Part shown: positions 52,856 through 62,527 of the stretch, piece by piece
Numbering within the stretch: the stretch's first letter is position 1
Layout of the letters: each line of letters begins with the position of its first letter
Assembly (NCBI GenBank): GCA_965212195.1
Contig: CBDBUW010000010.1
Coordinates: 1 to 64,000 of the forward strand
Length of the DNA stretch: 64,000 nucleotides
DNA from: JAJCYK01 sp965212195
GTDB taxonomy: Bacteria; Bacteroidota; Bacteroidia; Cytophagales; Cyclobacteriaceae
Reading direction: 5' to 3'
Position numbers and translations under genes: made by a program
Notes under the pieces: model-generated
Told to the model about the DNA's origin: nothing
The model's input: the letters and a program-made list of their open reading frames with translations, nothing else
The model's database searches: none

Positions 52856-55800
52856 CTATTGTTTTAATACTTTGAAGGTTTGCCGGCCTTCGCTGGTGAT
52901 CATATGTATCAGGTAAATTCCATGTGGGTAACCAGCCGCGTTCCAGTAAAGAGATCTACCGGTCTCAATTTGATCATTTTTATATACCAATCGGCCATTA
53001 ATATTATGGATCAGCAATACGGCATTCTCTTGACCAGTATCTTTAAACCTGAAATTGAACACATTTTTTGAAGGATTTGGCCAAATGGCGTATCCATCCA
53101 ACTCTTGCTTGAGCTCAGTAGGATTATTTTCCATGGCATCACCCGCTGCTACTGCGCCGTTTTCAACCATACCGAATAATTGGAACACTTGGTCTGATGC
53201 AGTTCCTCCCAGAGCCAGAGAAGCCGCTGTCCAATCGACAGCCCCAGCTCCAAACAGATCCCCCTCATCTTTAAAGAAACCTTCGGCGCCCACAATCACG
53301 GACTGCGTACTCCAAAACCATTGCGTGAAATTGGGATTAAAGGCCAGGTTCACATAAACTGAAATCCAGTAGTCTCCACTTCCCAAAACCACAGACTCCG
53401 GAAGATTTAGGTCCAAATTGGTATCAGTAGCATCGGAGGCCGGGACAAAAGCTCCACTGTTGTACACCTCATCACCCGGAATTCCTCCATTGTCACTATA
53501 TACTACCACTACTGCTTCGGTAAGCAAGGGCGAATTATTTGCTGCCCCGAAAGCCTTCACTCTATCAAGGGTCCAGGTAGTATTTGCAGGTACCGTGAAA
53601 TCGGCTGCGGTTTGAGCCAAAGCACCGAAGTCGGGGAAAAACTGCGAAGGTCTACTCCCCACAAAATCAGCTATTTGCTCGTAGATAGCGGGTTCTGCAA
53701 CAGTAACTGTAAAACCTTCTGCTACTTGTTCAGGTCCTAAAGTGGCTATTAAACCAATGGCCGCCTCACCTTCCATATCTGGAGCATAGCTTATGTGCAG
53801 GTTATCGCCGTTCAGGGTAGCGGTAACCAGCGCTGGATTGGAGTTTGTGAGCTCAATATTGATTGGACCAGAAGGCTCAAACAGGCCTTGGACACTAATA
53901 GTGGTATCGGGACTATTTATTGGAGCTAAATAATCATCCAGCAAGTAGGCCACGCTTAGTCTAGGTTCAGGGCGGGGCTTAACTACTTTCTTGGCAGAAA
54001 ACAGTCCGTTTCCATGACTGGCAGCCACCACAAAACCGTCCTTTCGCGTTTTCACCATAGGTACTACCGCATCACCAATCCGTGAGGCATTTACTCTTCT
54101 CCACTGCGTATTGGCACCTCTGAGCCTTGACGAAAAGTAGAGTCCGGTGCTGGTACCCACATAATAGCCTTCGTTATTTCCTTGCATGGCAAACCATCGT
54201 ACTGATGGTCCATTTCCAGTGCCATCGGGGTTTTCCTCCAGATTACCGCTGATATCAGTCCAGGATTCACCTGCATCCAATGAATGGAAAACACTTGGTA
54301 TGCCGTAATTAGAGAATACCACCCATACCTCGTCTGAGTTGGTTGGATTGACCTCTACATTCACTACAAAGCCTCCCAGTGGAAATCCTTTACCAGTACT
54401 TATGTCTACCTTAGGTTGTCCATCTATATTGGCATTGTCAATACGGAATATTTGTCCGGCACTGGTACCATAGTACAGTTTATTGGCCTCAGGAAATTTA
54501 GAAACTCCCAGAGCTGTAACCGAACCGAAATCTACTGCCGCCTCCGTCATCTCCACCCAATTATCTGTGGCCAGAGCAAAGGAGAATACGGGTATGCCAT
54601 CTAGATCATTGTTGCGCCAGATGGTAGAGCCGGCAGGCAAATACATGACATTGTCATTTACAGCGTCCAAAATAAACGGGGCAACGAATGAAAACCCCGA
54701 GGCTCCTGCCGGGCTAATTCTGGTAAACGAAATGAAATTCCCTAACTCATCGAAGTTAAACCGCCAGATATTACCGAATTGTGAAGAAACATATCGGGTC
54801 AACCCGCCATCTGCTATGGCATTGAAGGATCCGTCGCCACTAAAGTCTTCTTCCCAAGGTGCCATGGGATCTTTCTCACCGACAAACCAGGTACCGTTAT
54901 CTTGAAATCCCGCCACTATATGGGAAGAGTTGGTTTCTGGGTCAATAGAAAAGGCATATGGTTGTGTGGTTATATAGCCATTGTTTAATGAAATCCAATC
55001 AACCGGTTCAAAGAATGCTAAATTGGCTGTGATATCCTCCGTGATAAACACACCTCCGTCATTGGCAGAAATTACTTTATTGGGATTTGAGGGGAAAAAT
55101 AATAGCTCATGCTGATCGGGATGTTGATCTGGGTACACCGAAATATTATTTAATGGTGAATAACCGGCGATCCAGGATTCCTGACCAGCTGGTGTGGTAA
55201 ATCCGGTAGTGGACCTATATAGATTGGTGCCCCCCACAAAAACCGTGTTAGGATCTTTTGGGTGCACCTTCACCACCATATTGTAACTGGTTTGAGTATT
55301 AAGATTACCAACAAATCCTCCTATCGCCGGCAGGTTGGCACTTAAATCCGTCCATTTTTCGCCAGCTGGCGCGCCCTTATTAAAGCGCCATAGATAACCC
55401 AAACCACCCAGCAGGTCCTCTGAAAAAGCATATACCACACGTTCGTTAGACGGAGTGTAGCCCATTACTGTCCTCCCGAAAAATGCCGGGAAACCCTCAG
55501 GGGTTATATCGGTCCATGATTCACCATCAATTGATGTGAATATGCCTCGGTTGGGAGATCCGGTGGTTTCGATAGTGGCATACAATATACCTTCAGGAGT
55601 AACAATAATGTCGGTCCAGTTGTCTACCCCACCCTCTAAGACCTCTCTAAAACCAGTAAAACCGTTTTCAGATTTATAGATCCCGATCCAAGTAGAAACA
55701 TAAAGGTGACCTGTTTTAGGGTGAACCGCAATATTTGAAATTAAATCCAAAGGCTGAAACACGTTTACAATGTCATCGGCAGTTTCCGGTATCAGGCGAA

Positions 55801-56473
55801 AATTGCGACCACCATCTAGTGATTTGAAAATGCCATTTCCACCATAAAAGGCACCCGCTTCACTGGCGCTATTCCCGGTGCGTTCACCCGTTCCATAGTA
55901 CCAAATATGCTGATATCCCGGTCGAGGATCTTGGGCAATACAAGAGATACTGGAAATTTGATTAGGCCTGGTTACCTCTGTCCAGGTCTGTCCACCATTT
56001 TCAGATCTCCATAGACCTCCGCTGACACCGCCGGCAAGGATCACATTTTCGTCAGTTATGTCGATCGCTAACGCCCTAGTTCGTCCTCCTACATTATAAG
56101 GCCCCCTATTGGTCCAAGCATTGCCGCTTCTACCTGATGACGTTTGCAAATCCGTAAAATCCGGAATGTCTTTAGAGAAAGCCAATTCCCTTTCCCTGAT
56201 CTTCTCAGGAATCTTGCCGGTCCTCGGATCTTTTAGCAAATTGAATTCGTATTGAATTCGATCCATGGCACGATCACCGGGCGCAGGAGGCCTATCACCT
56301 ACCGATCCAGTCCGACTGTCGTAAATTTTTGATTGTTTGTAAAGACTGTGACCCTTATTGATTTGTTGAGGATCAGCATCCGTCTTTAATTGTTGTCCAT
56401 TGGTGCCCACCGCAAAAAAGGCCCCGGCTACTACCAAAAGTAGTTTAGCGGTTACTCCGTAAAGTTTAGTCAT
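52856..56473 (-). CDS. T9SS-exported beta-propeller (BNR/VPS10-like) protein
   Basis: A 1205-residue secreted protein. Signal peptide (about residues 8-27, VGTNGQ). Residues ~110-880 hold BNR/Asp-box propeller repeats (GLWRSENGGQTW, GIFKSLDGGRNF, GIYKSENGFTGF, VFHSLDAGESW), resembling sortilin/VPS10 and photosystem-assembly-like propellers. Ig-like and jelly-roll-type regions follow, then a 75-residue C-terminal sorting domain (YAIWPNPSKNVFNFRF, YPHGIYLIHMI, QTFKVLKQ) for type IX secretion. It is probably a surface or secreted adhesin or hydrolase; no catalytic site is evident. Monocistronic with a promoter box at 56536-56566 and a strong terminator. Confidence 0.93.
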   Translation of the reverse strand: MTKLYGVTAKLLLVVAGAFFAVGTNGQQLKTDADPQQINKGHSLYKQSKIYDSRTGSVGDRPPAPGDRAMDRIQYEFNLLKDPRTGKIPEKIRERELAFSKDIPDFTDLQTSSGRSGNAWTNRGPYNVGGRTRALAIDITDENVILAGGVSGGLWRSENGGQTWTEVTRPNQISSISCIAQDPRPGYQHIWYYGTGERTGNSASEAGAFYGGNGIFKSLDGGRNFRLIPETADDIVNVFQPLDLISNIAVHPKTGHLYVSTWIGIYKSENGFTGFREVLEGGVDNWTDIIVTPEGILYATIETTGSPNRGIFTSIDGESWTDITPEGFPAFFGRTVMGYTPSNERVVYAFSEDLLGGLGYLWRFNKGAPAGEKWTDLSANLPAIGGFVGNLNTQTSYNMVVKVHPKDPNTVFVGGTNLYRSTTGFTTPAGQESWIAGYSPLNNISVYPDQHPDQHELLFFPSNPNKVISANDGGVFITEDITANLAFFEPVDWISLNNGYITTQPYAFSIDPETNSSHIVAGFQDNGTWFVGEKDPMAPWEEDFSGDGSFNAIADGGLTRYVSSQFGNIWRFNFDELGNFISFTRISPAGASGFSFVAPFILDAVNDNVMYLPAGSTIWRNNDLDGIPVFSFALATDNWVEMTEAAVDFGSVTALGVSKFPEANKLYYGTSAGQIFRIDNANIDGQPKVDISTGKGFPLGGFVVNVEVNPTNSDEVWVVFSNYGIPSVFHSLDAGESWTDISGNLEENPDGTGNGPSVRWFAMQGNNEGYYVGTSTGLYFSSRLRGANTQWRRVNASRIGDAVVPMVKTRKDGFVVAASHGNGLFSAKKVVKPRPEPRLSVAYLLDDYLAPINSPDTTISVQGLFEPSGPINIELTNSNPALVTATLNGDNLHISYAPDMEGEAAIGLIATLGPEQVAEGFTVTVAEPAIYEQIADFVGSRPSQFFPDFGALAQTAADFTVPANTTWTLDRVKAFGAANNSPLLTEAVVVVYSDNGGIPGDEVYNSGAFVPASDATDTNLDLNLPESVVLGSGDYWISVYVNLAFNPNFTQWFWSTQSVIVGAEGFFKDEGDLFGAGAVDWTAASLALGGTASDQVFQLFGMVENGAVAAGDAMENNPTELKQELDGYAIWPNPSKNVFNFRFKDTGQENAVLLIHNINGRLVYKNDQIETGRSLYWNAAGYPHGIYLIHMITSEGRQTFKVLKQ

Positions 56474-56535
56474 GAATAGTGAGTTAAGATGTTTGAAACA
56501 AGATTGATAATGATTACTGGTTGAAGATGGGTGAT

Positions 56536-56566
56536 ATAAATTATCTAAATTATCTAATAAATCAAA
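56536..56566 (-). promoter_or_regulatory. Candidate Bacteroidota promoter (-33 TTTG, -7 TAATTTAT)
   Basis: On the minus strand TTTG (56563-56566) is followed after exactly 19 bases by TAATTTAT (56536-56543), seven of eight bases of TAnnTTTG. The -7 box is 63 bases before the T9SS gene start. The spacing fits the Bacteroidota consensus. Confidence 0.4.
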
Positions 56567-56766
56567 CCCGCGGATACATCAAAAATGTTTGTTTAAACTC
56601 GTTTTAAGGGGTTTCTGGGGGTGTGTATTGTACTTAGAATAGATCGAGGACCCCAGGTTTTAAATGAGGCCTGCTCGTCTTGGACAAAGACAAGCTAAAT
56701 AATTGTGGCATGTAGGAAATAATTTTTTGAAAAATTCGAGTTTGCCCTAAAAAGTACTCTTATTAC

Positions 56767-58140
56767 CTAGCTTACGTGCAAGATTTCCCGGGCCATTTTG
56801 GCGAGCCCTTGTTGTATGGCGGGTATATCCAGGTCTTTAAAATCAACTTGGCTTCGGCATACATCAAGCAGGTATTCGTCCTGCTTTCGACCCAGTTCCA
56901 TAGCCTTGCTATAGGGTAATTCCGGTCTGAAGGTGACCAGTGAATACTTGGAGTAATAGTCCGGATATTCATTTTCCAACAACATTTCAAGTTGCCGCTT
57001 TTTAACAAAATCCACATCATCCACTCGATCCCGCATTTCAAAAAAGTTGTCGATGGCCAGATCGGCAATAGCATTGGTATTTTCAACCCGGGCTTCCTGA
57101 AACTGCTTAAACACTTTGCTCCAGTCCCCAGCATTATCGTCAATAACCTCGTCCAAAACCCTTACATCTTCAAAAGAAGCATTCATACCCTGTCCATAGA
57201 AGGGTACGATGGCATGAGCAGCGTCCCCTATTACCAGTGTCTTTCCAAAAGCCTGCCAGGGGTAACATTTGATAGTGCCTAATATTCCTACCGGATTTTC
57301 TTTGTATTCCTGAAGATAATGCGGACAATGTTCAATTAAATCGGGAAAGTATTCTTCAAAAAACTCATTTATAGTCGAATCGGACTGTAAATATTCAAAT
57401 CCTTCAGGGCCTGTCATGGGATTGAACATAGTCAGAGTGAAGCTGCCATCAATATTAGGTAAGGCGATAATCATAAAATCACCTCTTGGCCAAATATGAA
57501 GAGCGTTTTTCTCAATTCTATATCCGCCTGATCCTGTGGGGCTTATACTTAGCTCCTTGTAGCCGTGAGTCAGAAAATTTTGGGAATAATTAAAAAGTAA
57601 CTCCGAGGTAGCCGCCATCATACTGCGTCGCACGGCTGAACCAGCGCCATCCGCTCCTATTACTACGGATGCCTGCACGGTTGAAGACTTCCCCGAAGTA
57701 CCCTCGCGAAAATCAACCTCAGCATTTTCCAGGTTCACGTGCAGGCATTTGTGGTTAAAATGAATCTCAATATTTTGATGAGATTCCACTTTATTCAACA
57801 AGGCAATATTCAATCCCGCCCTCGAAACGGAGTTTATGTAGTCCCCGGATCGCCCACTGTAGGGAGACAAAAATGGGGTTTCATTCAATGGATGAACCAA
57901 CCTGCCCTTCATGGGGATACACTCCTTGAGAATCTCTTCTTTCACCCCTACCTTATCCAGCGCCCAAAGCCCCCGATCCGACAATGCCAGATTTATGGAA
58001 CGTCCGGCAACTAAGTCCTGCTCCCGCATGTCAGGGCGTTTTTCATACAACTGGACTTTATAACCTTTTTGGGCCAACCGTAAGGCCAACAAAGTGCCAC
58101 AAAGTCCAGCGCCTACGATCAGCACTGGGTTTTCAGCCAT
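56767..58140 (-). CDS. kmo: Kynurenine 3-monooxygenase
   Basis: A 457-residue flavoprotein hydroxylase. It turns L-kynurenine into 3-hydroxykynurenine using FAD and NADPH. The FAD-binding GxGxxG is PVLIVGAGLCGTLL with LYEKRPD, the DG motif is VIGADGAGSAVRR, and the GD motif is LVIGDAAHAIVPFYGQGMNA. It lacks the C-terminal membrane anchor of mammalian KMO, as usual in bacteria. Last gene of the kyn operon; its ATG overlaps the kynU stop (TAATG), so translation is coupled. About 290 bp without genes separates its end from the T9SS gene. Confidence 0.95.
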   Translation of the reverse strand: MAENPVLIVGAGLCGTLLALRLAQKGYKVQLYEKRPDMREQDLVAGRSINLALSDRGLWALDKVGVKEEILKECIPMKGRLVHPLNETPFLSPYSGRSGDYINSVSRAGLNIALLNKVESHQNIEIHFNHKCLHVNLENAEVDFREGTSGKSSTVQASVVIGADGAGSAVRRSMMAATSELLFNYSQNFLTHGYKELSISPTGSGGYRIEKNALHIWPRGDFMIIALPNIDGSFTLTMFNPMTGPEGFEYLQSDSTINEFFEEYFPDLIEHCPHYLQEYKENPVGILGTIKCYPWQAFGKTLVIGDAAHAIVPFYGQGMNASFEDVRVLDEVIDDNAGDWSKVFKQFQEARVENTNAIADLAIDNFFEMRDRVDDVDFVKKRQLEMLLENEYPDYYSKYSLVTFRPELPYSKAMELGRKQDEYLLDVCRSQVDFKDLDIPAIQQGLAKMAREILHVS

Positions 58141-59423
58141 TAGGTAATTGTTTGTTTTAAAATTTCCACGAATTGATACACCTCCTCAAAGGTATTGTAT
58201 AAAGGCACCGGTGCCACTCTTATCACATCCGGTTCCCTCCAATCTGCAATAACACCCCCGTCCGATAGCTGCTGAAAAAGTTGATGACCTGAGTTACTCA
58301 CCTTAATTGAAAGTTGGCAGCCTCGCTGATGTTGTTCCCTGGGTGTAAGAACAGATATAGCGGGATGCGCCAATGAATCGATTAAGAATTCCAAATAGCC
58401 TGTAAGTTTAATAGATTTCTCTCTTAACCGTTTTATTCCGGCCTCGTCAAATACTTTCAATGAAGCCCACACCGAGGCCATGGACAGTATAGGTGGGTTG
58501 CTAAGTTGCCAGGATTCTACTCCCGGGATAGGATCAAAGCTATCTCGCATTGAAAACCGGGTATTTTTATTATGTCCCCACCAACCTGCAAAGCGGGGAA
58601 TGTCGAAACTGTAGGCATGTTTTTCATGTACAAAACACCCACCCAGACTTCCCGGTCCGGAATTTAGATACTTGTAAGTACACCAAACGGCAAAATCCAC
58701 TTCACTGTCGTGAAGTCTCATATCGACATTTCCTACGGCGTGGGCACAATCAAATCCCACTATACAGCCTTTTTGATGCCCCCATTTGGCTATTTGTGCC
58801 ATGTCAAAGAATTGGCCGGTGTAATAATTGGTATTCCCCAAGAGAATCAAGGCAATGGAATCACCGTGAGTAACAATGGCTTCTTCAATATCTTCCATCC
58901 GCAAAGTATACTCTCCGGAGCGTGGCTTTAAGGCCATAATACTATCTTGGGGGTCATAACCATGGAACCTTACTTGAGAATCTACGGCATAGCGATCGGA
59001 TGGAAAGGCATCAGATTCCATTAAAATTTTGTGACGGCTGCCGGTTGGTCGATAAAAAGACACCATCATCAAGTGCAGATTAACCGATAGGGTATTCATG
59101 ACCACTACTTCAATGGGATTGGCCCCTACCAGATCGGCCATGGATTTTGTTAAAAACTCATGATAAGGCATCCATGGGTTCCGGGCTTGTTCATGTCCAA
59201 TCACACCCAAGTTCTTCCAATCTTCCAGCTCCTGATCAACAGCGGCTTTAACAGATTTTGGCTGCAGACCCAAGGAGTTTCCGCAGAAGTATATATAAGG
59301 TTCACCAGAAGATTGCAACGGCAGATGAAACTTATGCCTGAAATGTGCTAAGTGGTCCTCAGCATCCATACTTTTAGCAAACTCCGCTCCAGGCCGATAT
59401 GCAGCTGTTTTGATCTCTTTCAT
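58140..59423 (-). CDS. kynU: Kynureninase
   Basis: A 427-residue PLP enzyme that cleaves 3-hydroxykynurenine to 3-hydroxyanthranilate and alanine. Counted from ATG 59423, the Schiff-base lysine is Lys251 in CTYKYLNSGPG. VGFDCAHAVGNVD holds the Asp that pairs with the PLP ring nitrogen. IYFCGNSLGLQPK and FAVW fit the family. Its start overlaps the ACMS decarboxylase stop by 4 bases (ATGA) and its stop overlaps kmo by 1. Downstream partner of KMO in the same operon. Confidence 0.97.
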   Translation of the reverse strand: MKEIKTAAYRPGAEFAKSMDAEDHLAHFRHKFHLPLQSSGEPYIYFCGNSLGLQPKSVKAAVDQELEDWKNLGVIGHEQARNPWMPYHEFLTKSMADLVGANPIEVVVMNTLSVNLHLMMVSFYRPTGSRHKILMESDAFPSDRYAVDSQVRFHGYDPQDSIMALKPRSGEYTLRMEDIEEAIVTHGDSIALILLGNTNYYTGQFFDMAQIAKWGHQKGCIVGFDCAHAVGNVDMRLHDSEVDFAVWCTYKYLNSGPGSLGGCFVHEKHAYSFDIPRFAGWWGHNKNTRFSMRDSFDPIPGVESWQLSNPPILSMASVWASLKVFDEAGIKRLREKSIKLTGYLEFLIDSLAHPAISVLTPREQHQRGCQLSIKVSNSGHQLFQQLSDGGVIADWREPDVIRVAPVPLYNTFEEVYQFVEILKQTIT

Positions 59424-60487
59424 ACCACCAAAATTCGCTCGGCAAGGCTTTTATCCTTGTCCGCTCCCAACCATCGTAAGACGTTGTCCTTCCAAATATT
59501 GGTATGCTGCTCTTGAGTAATAACGTTCTCCTCAAGAGCAAGATCCAGCAATTTTCCGGGATATGACGATTGAGGTACACTTTCCATTTCACCCAAAGGA
59601 TAAGGGTCGTCCAAACCAATCAGTATTTGATCGGTCCCGCCCAATCTTTTCACCATTAGTTCCAAGGAAAAAGTATCGTGTACCAGGGTATCAAAGAAAA
59701 TATTGAGGTGGCCTACCGCTTTGCGAGGATGGGTCATGCCTTCAAAGAGATCCGGGCGACCATCAAATCCTTGAATTCGGCGGCCCAGATTGATTTGCGC
59801 CAGCTGACCACCATGAGCAAAACAGACTCTTATGTCCTTGAACTTGTCGTGATACCCTTTGATGGTGTAAAAGTGATAGGCATCTGCACATTGGGCCAGC
59901 ATCCATACTAAATGGAATCGCCAGGCTGTATTGTCAAGGTGGATAAATTTCTCGCCATCGTATGGATGAATTTCGACAGCCAGTTGGTAATGATTGGCCA
60001 ATTCCAATATTGGCTCAATGTTTTCATCGAAAATGGTGCGCCAACTGCCAATGGAATCCATATAATGAGTAGGCAGGCACAGTACCTTAAGTCCCAACTG
60101 TTCTACACACCGCTCCATTTCCCAAAGCGCTCCCCTTACATATGCGGAATGAACCACAAATCCGCCGGTGAACTTATTCGGATGATCGTGTTGAAGTTGC
60201 GCGTTGAAATCATTTTGAAACCGCAGGGCTTGTTTCATTTCTTCAACCCTCAACCCATTGCCGTAAAGCTGAGAAAGATTTAACACCACCGCATGATCAA
60301 TCTTGTTGCGTTCCATCCATTCCAATTTCTCTTTAAGAAAAAAGCTGGAGTCCGTAACCGGGCGTTTCCAATTTTTTTGAAGCATATACTTTCGGTCGTT
60401 ATCGACCCAAAAAATTTCCTTTTCCTTCATAAAGGCCGGGATTTGCTCCGGATACGGTAATAAATGGGAATGGCCGTTGATTCTCAT
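59420..60487 (-). CDS. 2-Amino-3-carboxymuconate-6-semialdehyde decarboxylase (ACMSD)
   Basis: A 355-residue amidohydrolase-fold zinc enzyme that decarboxylates ACMS, the ring-opened product of 3-hydroxyanthranilate, to 2-aminomuconate semialdehyde. Metal ligands are visible: HxH at the start (NGHSHLLP, His6 and His8), His in AVEIHPYDG, His in CFAHGGQ and Asp in LIGLDDPYPLG. By removing ACMS before it cyclises to quinolinate, it sends carbon to catabolism rather than to NAD synthesis. Six bases after the dioxygenase gene; overlaps kynU. Confidence 0.93.
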   Translation of the reverse strand: MRINGHSHLLPYPEQIPAFMKEKEIFWVDNDRKYMLQKNWKRPVTDSSFFLKEKLEWMERNKIDHAVVLNLSQLYGNGLRVEEMKQALRFQNDFNAQLQHDHPNKFTGGFVVHSAYVRGALWEMERCVEQLGLKVLCLPTHYMDSIGSWRTIFDENIEPILELANHYQLAVEIHPYDGEKFIHLDNTAWRFHLVWMLAQCADAYHFYTIKGYHDKFKDIRVCFAHGGQLAQINLGRRIQGFDGRPDLFEGMTHPRKAVGHLNIFFDTLVHDTFSLELMVKRLGGTDQILIGLDDPYPLGEMESVPQSSYPGKLLDLALEENVITQEQHTNIWKDNVLRWLGADKDKSLAERILVV

Positions 60488-60493
60488 GATGTT

Positions 60494-61018
60494 TTAGACT
60501 GCGGTCGGAGGTTCCATAACCGCCCCGCATGATTTACAGGTTCTCAATTCTTCATTGGAGTAGAACTTATCAAAGATCACAGGCATGTCCGTTTCGATAT
60601 TGTTTAAGAGAAACGGTTCGCGGTGCAGTTCACTATTACAATTTTCGCAAAACCAGGCCAGACCGTCTTCCATCCCTTCAGCCCTTTTTTGTTCAATCAC
60701 CAGACCAATGGTATTGGCACCTCTTTGAGGAGAATGTGGCACATTAGAAGGCAGTAAGTAGATCTCACCTTCTTGGATATTTACATCTTTGGGGATTCCC
60801 TCATCAATAACTTTAAGGGTAATATCACCTTCGACCTGATAAAAGAACTCGGGAGTTTGATTTAAATGATAGTCCTTGCGCTGGTTTGGTCCGCCCACTA
60901 CCATAACGATATATTCACCGTTGTCCCACACGCACTTGTTACCCACCGGTGGTTTTAACAAATGCCGGTGTTCATCGATCCATTTTTGGAAGTTAAATTT
61001 TGGCAATAGTTTCGACAT
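60494..61018 (-). CDS. nbaC: 3-Hydroxyanthranilate 3,4-dioxygenase
   Basis: A 174-residue cupin that opens 3-hydroxyanthranilate by extradiol cleavage. Iron ligands by count are His51 (DYHLNQTPE), Glu57 and His95 (VPHSPQRG); Arg47 and Arg99 bind substrate. The C-terminal rubredoxin-like zinc ribbon (Cys124/127, CENC; Cys161/164, CKSC) is the hallmark of bacterial HAO. Located between the aldehyde dehydrogenase (18-bp gap) and ACMSD (6-bp gap). Confidence 0.97.
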   Translation of the reverse strand: MSKLLPKFNFQKWIDEHRHLLKPPVGNKCVWDNGEYIVMVVGGPNQRKDYHLNQTPEFFYQVEGDITLKVIDEGIPKDVNIQEGEIYLLPSNVPHSPQRGANTIGLVIEQKRAEGMEDGLAWFCENCNSELHREPFLLNNIETDMPVIFDKFYSNEELRTCKSCGAVMEPPTAV

Positions 61019-61036
61019 GTTGCTTTAATTTAAGGT

Positions 61037-62479
61037 TTACAACTTAATACATATATTTTTGGGCTCGGTAAAAAAGCGCAGTGCTTCCCATCCACCCTCT
61101 CTGCCTACTCCGGAATTTTTTACTCCCCCAAATGGTGTTCGCAAATCGCGTAATAACCAGGTATTTATCCAAACAATACCGGTATCCAGGGCTCGGGCCA
61201 GCTGATGAGCCCTGGTAAGATCCTCGGTCCAAATTGTGGCTGCCAATCCATAATCTGAGTCATTGGCCAAAGCAAGCGCCTGTTCCTCGGTACTAAATGG
61301 GGCAATGGAAACCACTGGTCCAAATATCTCTTCTTGATTGGTGCGGCATCCCATAGGTAAATTCTCAAAAACGGTAGGTGCTACATACCAACCCGATTCT
61401 TTACCCTGTGGATGTACTTGGTGTCCTCCGCAAAGCAACTGCCCTCCTTCTTGTTTAGCCAATTCAATGTAGTTCAAGATTTTTTCCATATGGGACTTTG
61501 ATACTACTGCACCCACATTGGTATCAGGACTCATGGGGTCATCCACTTTCAAAGCTTTAGCTTTGTTGACAAAATCCTTCTTAAACTTCGCATATAGTGA
61601 TTCCTCTACCAAAATTCTGGAACTGCAAAGGCAAATTTGTCCTTGATTACTAAAGGACGATAATACCATTTTTTCTAGCATGGTCTGGTATTGGCAGTCG
61701 GCAAATATGATACTGGGGTTTTTGCCACCCATTTCCAATGAAAGCTTCTTGAACTTGGGAGCGGCCAACCGGGCAATCTCTGCGCCTACCCGGGTACTAC
61801 CGGTAAAGGAAATAGCTTTTACCTGGGGATGTATGTTGAGGGTGTCTCCAATGTCCGGTCCTCTTCCATGAATGATGTTGAGTACTCCGGGAGGCAGTCC
61901 CGCTTCTATACAGATCTCAGATAGCAGGTAGGCGGTCATTGGAGTAATTTCAGAAGGCTTCGCTACCACGGTATTGCCAGCAGCCAATGCCGGCGCTATT
62001 TTCCAGGTAAACAAATAAAGCGGCAGATTCCAAGGCGAAATACAGGCCACTACTCCCAGTGGATCTCTGGAAGTGTAGTTAAGGGCGGACTGTCCCTGAT
62101 TGTAATGAGATTCCGATGAGAATTGAGTTATGGCATTTGCAAAAAATGTGAAGTTAGCGGCGGCTCTGGGGATATCCACAGCACTGGACTGACTTAAAGG
62201 TTTGCCATTATCCACGGTTTCAGCAGCTGCCAAATCTTTAGACTTGGAAGCAATCAATCTGGCAATTTCAGACAGGTAATCGTGTCGTTGATCATCACTG
62301 GTAGCTTTCCATAGTGGAAACGCCTCTTCAGCTGCAGCGACAGCCAATTCCACATCTTTGTCATTAGAGGCGGCTACTTCAGCGTATGGTTCTCCCACGC
62401 TGGGGTTAAACACAGGCAGGTACTCGCCAGAATCTGGCTCCTGTAAGGTACCTTCAACATAATTGAGCAGTCTTTTCAT
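61037..62479 (-). CDS. 2-Aminomuconate semialdehyde dehydrogenase (aldehyde dehydrogenase family)
   Basis: About 480 residues. The NAD-binding helix-loop is ISFTGSTRVG, the catalytic Glu is in LEMGGKNP, and the nucleophile Cys is in NQGQICLCS. Family EIFGPV motif present. In this operon the likely substrate is 2-aminomuconate-6-semialdehyde, giving 2-aminomuconate. Hydroxymuconic semialdehyde is the alternative in other loci. ATG 62479 is preferred to a TTG at 62491. Follows the IclR gene by 48 bp, so a separate promoter is possible there. Confidence 0.9.
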   Translation of the reverse strand: MKRLLNYVEGTLQEPDSGEYLPVFNPSVGEPYAEVAASNDKDVELAVAAAEEAFPLWKATSDDQRHDYLSEIARLIASKSKDLAAAETVDNGKPLSQSSAVDIPRAAANFTFFANAITQFSSESHYNQGQSALNYTSRDPLGVVACISPWNLPLYLFTWKIAPALAAGNTVVAKPSEITPMTAYLLSEICIEAGLPPGVLNIIHGRGPDIGDTLNIHPQVKAISFTGSTRVGAEIARLAAPKFKKLSLEMGGKNPSIIFADCQYQTMLEKMVLSSFSNQGQICLCSSRILVEESLYAKFKKDFVNKAKALKVDDPMSPDTNVGAVVSKSHMEKILNYIELAKQEGGQLLCGGHQVHPQGKESGWYVAPTVFENLPMGCRTNQEEIFGPVVSIAPFSTEEQALALANDSDYGLAATIWTEDLTRAHQLARALDTGIVWINTWLLRDLRTPFGGVKNSGVGREGGWEALRFFTEPKNICIKL

Positions 62480-62527
62480 TAGGCACACCAATACTTTGTA
62501 CGCTGTTTAAAAGGTAGTCTATTTATT

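Noticed and set aside
54483..54905. A 140-codon plus-strand frame opposite the T9SS protein gene
   Set aside because: Antisense shadow of a well-supported 1205-residue protein; no start signal or family match.
56700..56766. AATTTTT/AAAAAATT stretch downstream of kmo as an operon terminator
   Set aside because: Purely AT arms with little stem stability; not convincing as an intrinsic terminator.
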